Shown: positions 16,732 to 21,711 of the stretch, piece after piece | How positions within the stretch are numbered: the first letter of the stretch is position 1 | Layout: each line of letters opens with the position of its first letter | IMG/VR virus record: IMGVR_UViG_3300037488_001759 | Span: 1-46,649 of that record | Length of the DNA: 46,649 nt | DNA from: a virus | Strand: one strand, 5' to 3' | Notes under the pieces: generated by a model | Told to the model about the DNA's origin: nothing | The model's input: only the letters and a program-made list of their open reading frames with translations | Databases searched by the model: none | Made by a program: the position numbers and the translations under genes

Positions 16732-17292
16732 ATGAAAACACTAAAAACTTTTTTAGAAAAACATGACGCTTGCACGGACGGCTTCGAATTTGCAAAAAAC
16801 TTAACACTTGAACAATTTCTAAAAACCTGCCCGCGCGGCGATTGGATTCTGTGGTTGTTTGTAAGAACAAATCCCGATTCATTAAAAGAGCTGACACTAG
16901 CAAAAGCACATTGCGCAAACACGGTGAGGCACTTAATGACTGACAAAAGAAGTCTAAAAGCTGTTGATGTAGCTCTGGCTTTCGGTGGGGGCAAAGCAAC
17001 GCGTGAAGAATTGGCTGATGCTTATGCTGCTGCCGCTGCTCCTGCTACTGCTGCTTATGCTGCTTATGCTGCTTCTGATGCTGCTTATGCTGCTGCTGCT
17101 GCTGCTGCTGCTGCTTATGCTGCTTCTGATGCTTCTGATGCTGCTGCTTATGCTGCTGCCGCTGCTGCTTCTGCTGCTTATGCTGCTTCTGCTGCTGCTT
17201 CTGATGCTGCTAGAAAACAAAACCGGAAACAAACATCTGACATATGCCGTAAATTTCTACCGATTGAAATTTGGGATCAATCGAAATTTTAA
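16732..17292 (+). CDS. Alanine-repeat protein with conserved N-terminal domain
   Basis: Residues 1-95 form a compact region (DGFEFAKNLTLEQFLKTCPR, then GDWILWLFVR, then LTLAKAHCANTVRHL) that I associate with a family often labelled putative immunity protein. Residues ~95-162 are an Ala tract broken by Tyr, Ser and Asp in short repeats (AAYAASDA). A basic tail (RKQNRKQTSDICRKFLPIEI) follows. The Ala region is encoded almost entirely by GCT codons and is likely to vary in length. Function unknown. Confidence 0.5.
   Translation: MKTLKTFLEKHDACTDGFEFAKNLTLEQFLKTCPRGDWILWLFVRTNPDSLKELTLAKAHCANTVRHLMTDKRSLKAVDVALAFGGGKATREELADAYAAAAAPATAAYAAYAASDAAYAAAAAAAAAYAASDASDAAAYAAAAAASAAYAASAAASDAARKQNRKQTSDICRKFLPIEIWDQSKF
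17014..17214 (+). repeat. GCT-rich trinucleotide repeat tract
   Basis: About 200 bases consist mainly of GCT with interspersed TAT, TCT and GAT codons. They form imperfect hexamer and nonamer repeats such as GCTGCTTATGCT and GCTTCTGATGCT. All three forward frames, and some reverse frames, stay open here as a consequence. Confidence 0.85.
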
Positions 17293-17305
17293 CTAAATCA
17301 AAAAT

Positions 17306-17494
17306 ATGAAAAACGACGCAAAAAATATTATTCTCTGGCTCATGATTCCCCTTTTTTTACTTGTAGCTCTTTTAGACTTCTACGCAACTAAGAAAGCAGA
17401 GAGAGAAAAAGCAGAGGTCAAAAAGTTTAGAGAATGTTTACTGACTGACAACTACACAAACGACTGCAGCTCTTTAATCTTAAGAAAAAAATAA
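17306..17494 (+). CDS. Single-pass membrane protein (62 aa)
   Basis: Residues ~8-27 (IILWLMIPLFLLVALLDFYA) form one clear membrane helix. A charged cytoplasmic-type helix (KKAEREKAEVKKF) and a tail with two Cys follow. It is 14 bases after the Ala-repeat gene and one base before the next membrane gene. Unknown role, likely a small early envelope protein. Confidence 0.5.
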   Translation: MKNDAKNIILWLMIPLFLLVALLDFYATKKAEREKAEVKKFRECLLTDNYTNDCSSLILRKK

Positions 17495-17495
17495 A

Positions 17496-17882
17496 ATGAA
17501 AAACTTTGACGAATTGCTTGAAGAATCCCCACTTTTGACAGAAGAAAATTGTTGCGTTTTTTTGGGCGGACTTAGCGAAAAAGAAGAGGAATCACTTTCA
17601 CAATTTACCGGCCTTCTTGATAAAGACGGTAAAGAAATTTACGAAAATTCACATGTGCATTGCTTTAAACAAACTATTGGAAATAGTGATAAGAAATACA
17701 AAATAACGCCTTCATACTCATTCGGAGTCCCCAGTCCTCAAATGATGCCTTGGGATCCCCGATCCTCAAACTTGGACGAACTACTCGAACAATCCCCAAT
17801 TTTAACAATAGCCGTTTCTTGCGCTTGCCTTGCTTTTATGCTTATTGCGAGCTGGTTCACTTATCTAATTTTTACAGCTTAA
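17496..17882 (+). CDS. C-tail-anchored membrane protein with internal repeat (128 aa)
   Basis: Residues 3-15 (NFDELLEESPLLT) and residues ~91-103 (NLDELLEQSPILT) are clearly related, also at DNA level. The first copy is followed by a soluble domain and the second by a membrane helix (VSCACLAFMLIASWFTYLIF). The pattern suggests an ancestral duplication or fusion in which the second copy acquired a tail anchor. I do not recognise the family. Confidence 0.5.
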   Translation: MKNFDELLEESPLLTEENCCVFLGGLSEKEEESLSQFTGLLDKDGKEIYENSHVHCFKQTIGNSDKKYKITPSYSFGVPSPQMMPWDPRSSNLDELLEQSPILTIAVSCACLAFMLIASWFTYLIFTA

Positions 17883-17885
17883 AAC

Positions 17886-18110
17886 ATGAAAACAACACAA
17901 GAACAAACAAAAGAACTGACAAAAGAACAAAGAGAAATAAAAGAAAAAATTGAGCTTCTTTTAAAAAATGGTGTAGAAATGGATGAAATAGCCGCTGAAT
18001 TAAAAGTAAGCAAAGGCACTCTTTATCATGAAAAAGGTGTTTTTGCCCGATTTGGAATTCCTTTGCGAGGAAAAAAAGGCCAATCAGGTCGTAAATTCAA
18101 AATTTGCTAA
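17886..18110 (+). CDS. Small helix-turn-helix protein (74 aa)
   Basis: Residues ~32-50 (EMDEIAAELKVSKGTLYHE) fit a helix-turn-helix. A charged N-terminal helix precedes it and a basic tail (LRGKKGQSGRKFKI) follows. It is the clearest DNA-binding regulator candidate in the early unit. Target and role are not evident; it could control the early promoters. Confidence 0.5.
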   Translation: MKTTQEQTKELTKEQREIKEKIELLLKNGVEMDEIAAELKVSKGTLYHEKGVFARFGIPLRGKKGQSGRKFKIC

Positions 18111-18111
18111 C

Positions 18112-18576
18112 ATGACAAAAACAAACAAAATTGAAAATTTTTGGAGCGGAAACTTAATTTGTGAGGATGCTACTTTAGAAATCAGACAATTGTTAAAAAA
18201 AGAAAAAGCTAACTTGATTGGTGCTAATTTGCGTCGACTTAAATTGCCTCGCATGGTTTTGCGAGGTGCTAATTTAATTGGCGCTAATTTGCGCGGCGCA
18301 CGGTTGCGAAGTTGCGATTTAAGCCACTCTAATTTGATCGGTGCTAATTTGCGCGGCGCTGATCTGAGCGGTGCTAACTTAAGCAATTGTAACTTAGTTG
18401 GTGCTAATTTGCGCGGCGCGCGGTTATGGGGCGCTAATCTGAGCGGTGCTGACTTGCAAGGCGCTGATCTGAAAGGTGCTAACTTGAACGGTGCTAACTT
18501 GTTCGGCGCTAATTTAGACGGCGTTAAAAAAAGCGAATCGCAGAATTTTGCAAAAACTGTTAATCTTAAAAACTAA
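18112..18576 (+). CDS. Pentapeptide-repeat protein (154 aa)
   Basis: The start at 18112 (MTKTNKIENFW) is chosen because it follows the previous stop by one base. A longer version starting at 18028 would overlap the HTH gene. From residue ~35 the protein is a run of A(N/D)LxG-type pentapeptides (ANLIG, ANLRG, ADLSG), predicted to fold as a right-handed quadrilateral beta-helix that can mimic DNA shape. Some family members (MfpA, Qnr) protect DNA gyrase; no such role can be concluded here. The 15-bp DNA units are strongly repetitive. Confidence 0.8.
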   Translation: MTKTNKIENFWSGNLICEDATLEIRQLLKKEKANLIGANLRRLKLPRMVLRGANLIGANLRGARLRSCDLSHSNLIGANLRGADLSGANLSNCNLVGANLRGARLWGANLSGADLQGADLKGANLNGANLFGANLDGVKKSESQNFAKTVNLKN

Positions 18577-18581
18577 AAAAC

Positions 18582-18812
18582 ATGACAAAAACAAAGAAAA
18601 CAAAACAAAAAAAAATCTTTTTAATTTTACAAAATCGCCAAATTGAACAAATGGTAAACCAACTAGAATTATGTCATCGCAGGCTTGAAACTCTTGAAAA
18701 TCTCTATTCTCCGGGTGACAGCCGCCGTTGGTCTGCAAATATTTCTGCTTGCTTGGGATTATCTACTGTCGCCGTGCTTACTACTGCTTTATTTGCTTAT
18801 TTTAAAAACTAA
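18582..18812 (+). CDS. Small protein with C-terminal membrane helix (76 aa)
   Basis: A very basic N-terminus (MTKTKKTKQKKIFLILQ), a helical middle (IEQMVNQLELCHRRLETLEN) and a C-terminal membrane segment (LGLSTVAVLTTALFAYF) are visible. It lies 5 bases after the pentapeptide gene. Function unknown. Confidence 0.45.
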   Translation: MTKTKKTKQKKIFLILQNRQIEQMVNQLELCHRRLETLENLYSPGDSRRWSANISACLGLSTVAVLTTALFAYFKN

Positions 18813-18824
18813 ACAAAGGAAAAC

Positions 18825-18941
18825 ATGAAAAAGCTAACTTTAAAAGAATTACTACAAGCAAGAAAAGCAAAGATTGAGACTAGACGCGCTCTCAGTCGTG
18901 AGATTTACAAACTTGAAAAGCTAATTGACAAAAAACTTTAG
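18825..18941 (+). CDS. 38-residue basic helical peptide
   Basis: The ORF encodes a Lys/Arg/Leu-rich helical peptide beginning MKKLTLKELLQARKAKI. A Shine-Dalgarno-like AAAGGAA lies just before the ATG, one of the few in this early cluster. Its stop lies inside the ribosome-binding site of the next gene. Function unknown. Confidence 0.45.
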   Translation: MKKLTLKELLQARKAKIETRRALSREIYKLEKLIDKKL

Positions 18942-18948
18942 GAGTAAC

Positions 18949-19128
18949 ATGACAAAAACAACAATCCGCGCTTTAATACTCGCCGCTACAGCTTCATTTG
19001 TTGCCGGCTATCTTCTCGCATGTAGTCGCGTACAAATCCACGATTGCCAGAATTTTCTTGAATCAGAAAAGTTCGACACAATCGCAGAAACACTCCAAAA
19101 CAAGTTTTATCACGCTCCTAAATTTTAA
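18949..19128 (+). CDS. Small probable lipoprotein (59 aa)
   Basis: The start at 18949 has an AGGAG ribosome-binding site 4 bases upstream, so I prefer it to the ATG at 18925. The hydrophobic N-terminus (IRALILAATASFVAGYLLAC) ends in a lipobox-like LLAC, followed by SRVQIHDCQ. A lipid-anchored periplasmic or inner-membrane peptide is possible. Function unknown; superinfection exclusion would be one guess. Confidence 0.45.
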   Translation: MTKTTIRALILAATASFVAGYLLACSRVQIHDCQNFLESEKFDTIAETLQNKFYHAPKF

Positions 19129-19135
19129 ATATTTT

Positions 19136-19411
19136 GTGAATCTCAACGATTACATCGATCTCAACGATTACATCGATCTCAACATTAAATTGTTGACGAA
19201 ATACCTAAAAAACCCAACTTTTCCAGGGCGCGCGATAGGAATTGACGTTTGTCTTTACAACATAAAACAAGCGGAAGCCTCCGGCGCTTGGGACAAAGAA
19301 GACGCACAACTTGCGCTTGCAGAATTAAAAGAATTCAGAATCTGGCAACGTTTGATTAGATTCTTCTTGAGAGTTAAAGCAAAGCTCTTTAGAATTCCCG
19401 GTCAATATTAA
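19136..19411 (+). CDS. Hypothetical protein with NDYIDL repeat, GTG start (91 aa)
   Basis: I propose the GTG at 19136 because upstream sequence in this frame overlaps the lipoprotein gene. The protein starts with two direct copies of LNDYID, followed by KYLKNPTFPGRAIGIDV, and ends in a basic amphipathic helix (WQRLIRFFLRVKAKLFRIPG). It is the last gene before the noncoding region. Unknown function; start and expression are uncertain. Confidence 0.35.
   Translation: MNLNDYIDLNDYIDLNIKLLTKYLKNPTFPGRAIGIDVCLYNIKQAEASGAWDKEDAQLALAELKEFRIWQRLIRFFLRVKAKLFRIPGQY
19142..19177 (+). repeat. 18-bp direct repeat, two copies
   Basis: The unit CTCAACGATTACATCGAT occurs twice in tandem and is followed by a partial third (CTCAAC). 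It encodes the NDYIDL repeat of the overlapping ORF. A copy-number change would keep the frame. Confidence 0.8.
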
Positions 19412-19448
19412 CTTTGCATTTGAACAGCTAGCAAATATTGATTTTTTT

Positions 19449-19741
19449 GGGTCGGGGAGAGTTGAAGCTCCCCGATTCGCTTTTGTGAGGATGTCTTAGG
19501 AAGAAAGACGTTCTCACTGAGTCGAATAGTCTAAGGACGGCCAAACTCGCTTATTGGGTAAAATCCACAGAGTGGCAAAGTAGAGGAGAAATCAGGACTG
19601 CGTAGCGGGTGAGATTTCAACCTCCGGCTGTAACGGGGAAAGTGATGTGGAGAGCCTTCCTTTCCCCGTTACTAAATAACAGACGCTTGAAATATTCAAG
19701 TGCAGCCGCTCCTTCACTGCTTGCATAAGGGCGGCTTTTTT
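19449..19741 (+). ncRNA. Candidate structured small RNA (~293 nt)
   Basis: No convincing gene is present, but hairpins are dense. TCGGGGAG/CTCCCCGA spans 19452-19475. GTGAG/CTCAC with inner GTCTT/AAGAC spans 19485-19517. GAGG+GAAATC/GATTTC+CCTC spans 19583-19624. A perfect 12-bp stem pairs 19631-19642 with 19660-19671. CTTGAA/TTCAAG spans 19686-19700, and a terminator follows. A weak promoter (TTGCAT 19414, TATTGA 19436) would start the RNA at the first hairpin. At least five GGA motifs are in loops or linkers (19489, 19499, 19535, 19595, 19649). The RNA may instead be the 3' part of the early mRNA. No known RNA family recognised. Confidence 0.45.
19704..19741 (+). terminator. Rho-independent terminator
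   Basis: AGCCGC (19704-19709) pairs with GCGGCT (19731-19736), and CCTT (19711-19714) with AAGG (19727-19730), with one bulged T. A run of six T follows directly. It ends the first early segment or the candidate small RNA. Confidence 0.75.
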
Positions 19742-19905
19742 AACTCTTTATGTATAGAAAAGCGCAGAAATGCGTTTCGAGAATAGACGAGAGGGATAAC
19801 TCGAATAAAAAAAGGCTTAAGTTTTCAAGTATAGAAAACTAGCTTTTTCTATCAATGACAGTCATCTCACTTATAGAAAATTAAGGTTTTCTGTAAATAT
19901 CCTAA
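19742..19905. promoter_or_regulatory. Dyad-rich segment upstream of promoter P3
   Basis: Three copies of TATAGAAAA (19753, 19830, 19872) lie here. The second can pair backward (AGTTTTC 19820-19826 with GAAAACT 19834-19840) or forward (ATAGAAAA 19831-19838 with TTTTCTAT 19845-19852), but not both. The third forms a similar hairpin (19874-19893). A CGCA-GAAA-TGCG hairpin (19763-19774) and a palindrome ATGACAGTCAT (19855-19865) are also present. These may be operator sites for promoter P3 or an RNA attenuator. Confidence 0.35.
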
Positions 19906-19933
19906 TTGTCAGAGCAAGGCTTTGGGGTATAGT
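19906..19933 (+). promoter_or_regulatory. Sigma70-type promoter P3
   Basis: TTGTCA (19906-19911), a 16-base spacer and TATAGT (19928-19933) form a good promoter reading into the long leader of the diiron-oxidase-like gene. The -10 box is identical to that of P1. Confidence 0.55.
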
Positions 19934-19939
19934 CAGCCT

Positions 19940-20266
19940 GGCTAAAGAAGAAGGCACAACTTACATCCGCGTAAATCAAAGAAGAAACCCTTGCCGTAGC
20001 CTCTGTAAGAAGCAATGAGGGCAGGGAATTCCCTTCAATGTAGCTGGCAGCTCGGAAAGACGGCAAATTACTTCTCTACCTAGCGTAGAAGGAGCTTCTG
20101 AGTTCGTCCAAAAGGCGTCCTCAGCAAAATAAATTACTTGACTCTTAGAAATAGGAATTGAGGGTGTAGAAAAGTTAAAAGCTAGGGGACGAGCCTTTTA
20201 ATTTAGAAAATTCTTTTATGGTCTGGAATAGTCCCCTGTTCCAGGCCACCAAATCTGCAAGGGGAC
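19940..20266 (+). promoter_or_regulatory. Long structured leader with alternative SD pairing
   Basis: About 327 nt separate the P3 start from the ATG at 20267. Visible elements are CCCT/AGGG and CCTC/GAGG pairings (19988-20026), a palindrome AGGGAATTCCCT (20023-20034) and CTGAG/CTCAG (20098-20124). A 9-bp stem (20220-20228 with 20239-20247) has the loop TAGTCCCCTG. The loop segment GTCCCCT (20231-20237) is perfectly complementary to AGGGGAC at 20184-20190 and again at 20260-20266, the second abutting the ATG. This looks like a translational switch; no known riboswitch class recognised. Confidence 0.5.
20144..20167 (+). repeat. 24-bp direct repeat, left copy
   Basis: The sequence CTTAGAAATAGGAATTGAGG plus GTGT matches 20868-20891 at 22 of 24 positions. 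The two copies flank the leader end and the diiron-oxidase-like gene, 724 bases apart. Confidence 0.75.
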
Positions 20267-20872
20267 ATGATGAGCAAAAACCAAACAAAAAAACAAATAG
20301 AAGAATCAATAGCCGGTTACAAATCCGAGTTATCAGAAATCTTTGAATCAATTAATGATTTCAGAGTTTTCAAAGCCAACTTTCTTGAGAGAACTAAAAA
20401 AACTTCTCTCACAGTGTTGAATGTTTTAAGAAAAACCAGCAACAAAAGCGCTCAAAAATTTTTGATTCAAAATCTTGAAGAAGAAATGGGCCTCGGCTTT
20501 CCAAAGTCTCATTTAGAACTGCTCCAGGATGCAATTGGAAGCGTTGATTGTTCTGAAATCACCGAAGGCACAAGGCAATATCTGCAAAGAAAGGATTACA
20601 TTTTCAAACGCGCTTGGTTTGATGAGATTGTTGGCGATTTTATTGCTCACGAATTAGTCGCGTCTGATATGTTGCAGCGGATTAAAGACAAATTCGGAAA
20701 CAAATTTCAATCACAAATTTATTTTGATATTCATCTTAACGGAACTGAAGACAGGCACGGCGAAGACGCGTTAAAATTACTCAAACTTACGTCAGATTCG
20801 AATCAGGTTTTGGTTGGAGTCAGTGGCTTTCTTTCAAGCCAATTAAACTTTTTTAAATCTCTTGCTTCTTAG
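20267..20872 (+). CDS. Heme-oxygenase-like diiron oxidase (PqqC/CADD-like) candidate
   Basis: This 201-residue all-helical protein resembles the TENA/PqqC/CADD superfamily of heme-oxygenase-like diiron enzymes. Candidate ligands are Glu71-73 and His82 (NLEEEMGLGFPKSHLELL), Glu129 (FIAHEL), and His156, Glu161/Asp162 and His164 (YFDIHLNGTEDRHGEDALKL). The usual H-x3-D-x2-H spacing is lengthened by one here, so the metal site is not certain. CADD-type proteins make p-aminobenzoate from their own Tyr; other members oxidise small acids or amines. The gene has its own promoter, a switch-like leader, an AAGGGG ribosome-binding site and flanking direct repeats. Confidence 0.5.
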   Translation: MMSKNQTKKQIEESIAGYKSELSEIFESINDFRVFKANFLERTKKTSLTVLNVLRKTSNKSAQKFLIQNLEEEMGLGFPKSHLELLQDAIGSVDCSEITEGTRQYLQRKDYIFKRAWFDEIVGDFIAHELVASDMLQRIKDKFGNKFQSQIYFDIHLNGTEDRHGEDALKLLKLTSDSNQVLVGVSGFLSSQLNFFKSLAS

Positions 20873-20919
20873 AAATAGGGGTTGAGGGTGTTAGAAGAGA
20901 TTAACAAGAGATTAACAAG
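20868..20919 (+). repeat. Right copy of 24-bp repeat plus 11-bp tandem
   Basis: CTTAGAAATAGGGGTTGAGG plus GTGT (20868-20891) is the second copy of the 24-bp repeat; it includes the stop codon of the preceding gene. It is followed by two tandem copies of AGATTAACAAG (20898-20908 and 20909-20919) just before the next gene. Confidence 0.75.
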
Positions 20920-20933
20920 TAAAAATAAGGAAT

Positions 20934-21137
20934 ATGGAAAATACAGCTGACCAAATAGAGCTAGTGAATAAACTGCATCGTAGGCATATTGCCAAGCTCC
21001 TGGATTCATTAAATGGAATCAATGCCCCTAAAATTATTATTGACGCAGTAAATAGGCAATTTTCTTTTTACTCAAACGACATCAAGAACCAAGTATTAAC
21101 AAGTAATTCAAATCAAAATGAGAATCACAACAAATAA
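20934..21137 (+). CDS. Small hypothetical protein upstream of helicase loader (67 aa)
   Basis: This helical protein (LVNKLHRRHIAKLLDSLNG) has a polar Asn/Gln-rich C-terminus. It overlaps the next gene by 20 bases and has a weak AAGGA ribosome-binding site. Its place beside replication genes suggests, but does not prove, a replication role. Confidence 0.45.
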   Translation: MENTADQIELVNKLHRRHIAKLLDSLNGINAPKIIIDAVNRQFSFYSNDIKNQVLTSNSNQNENHNK

Positions 21138-21711
21138 CCGCCCTTCGTTTTTACTTTATAAATCATTTTACGCTCCAATAAAGCATTTAAAAGATGAAGA
21201 GCTTGGAATGCTTTTTCGCGTACTTTTTGAGTATCAAGACGGCTTAGAAGTTAAAAACTTACCTCCGCAAATAGGCATGGCTTTTGCCTTTTTTAAGAAT
21301 CAATTTGATCTTGATGAGCAAAAATATCAAATCACTGTAGACCGTAACAAGTCAAACGGCTCTAAGGGTGGAAGGCCTAAAAAAGAGGAAACCCAAGCTA
21401 ACCCAGAAAACCCAGTGGGTTTTTTAGAACCCAGAAAAGCCGAAAAAGAAAAAGAAAAAGAAATAGAGAAAGATAAAAGAAAAAGATTTACCCCCCCAAC
21501 TCTCCAAGATATTCAAAACTACTGCAAAGAAAGAAATAACTCAGTCAATCCTGACAAGTGGTTAAACTTTTACCAAAGCAACGGTTGGAAAGTTGGAAAG
21601 AACTCGATGAAAGACTGGAAGGCTGCCGTAAGAACTTGGGAAGGAAGCAGTTTCGATAAAAAGCAAGAACCAACCACCGCTTTTAACCCGTCACAATGGA
21701 GTAAATACTAA
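21118..21711 (+). CDS. Probable replication initiator/helicase loader (DUF6291-type)
   Basis: Residues 1-80 (FLLYKSFYAPIKHLKDEELG, then LFRVLFEYQDG, then MAFAFFKNQFDLDEQKY) and the following GGRPKK linker match a phage family I recall as DUF6291. The C-terminal region (FTPPTLQDIQNYCKERNNSV, then WLNFYQSNGWKVGKNSMKDW) resembles the DnaD/primosome-type C-terminus of phage replisome organisers. It would recruit the DnaB helicase to the origin. The stop overlaps the dnaB start, a typical loader-helicase arrangement. Confidence 0.6.
   Translation: MRITTNNRPSFLLYKSFYAPIKHLKDEELGMLFRVLFEYQDGLEVKNLPPQIGMAFAFFKNQFDLDEQKYQITVDRNKSNGSKGGRPKKEETQANPENPVGFLEPRKAEKEKEKEIEKDKRKRFTPPTLQDIQNYCKERNNSVNPDKWLNFYQSNGWKVGKNSMKDWKAAVRTWEGSSFDKKQEPTTAFNPSQWSKY

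Noticed and set aside
16954-17296. Long overlapping ORFs on both strands over the alanine tract (poly-Leu and poly-Ser proteins)
   Set aside because: They arise because a GCT repeat has no stops in most frames; only the frame with the conserved N-terminal domain is credible.
18028-18111. Upstream start for the pentapeptide-repeat gene
   Set aside because: It lies inside the HTH gene in another frame; the ATG one base after that gene's stop is more plausible.
18196-18525. CRISPR-like regular repeats
   Set aside because: The 15-bp periodicity is the DNA of a pentapeptide-repeat protein; there are no spacers.
19921-19945. tRNA-like start (GGGGTATAGTCAGCCTGG) resembling a D-arm
   Set aside because: No anticodon arm or T-arm follows at the right distance, and the bases fit better as the -10 box and transcription start of promoter P3.
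20138-20167. TTGACT as a promoter -35 box before the 24-bp repeat
   Set aside because: No acceptable -10 box lies 15-19 bases downstream.
20220-20252. Acceptor-like GGCCACCA end suggesting a tmRNA or tRNA 3' end
   Set aside because: No matching 5' acceptor strand or TTCGA-type T-loop is found; the sequence is explained by the 9-bp stem and its loop.
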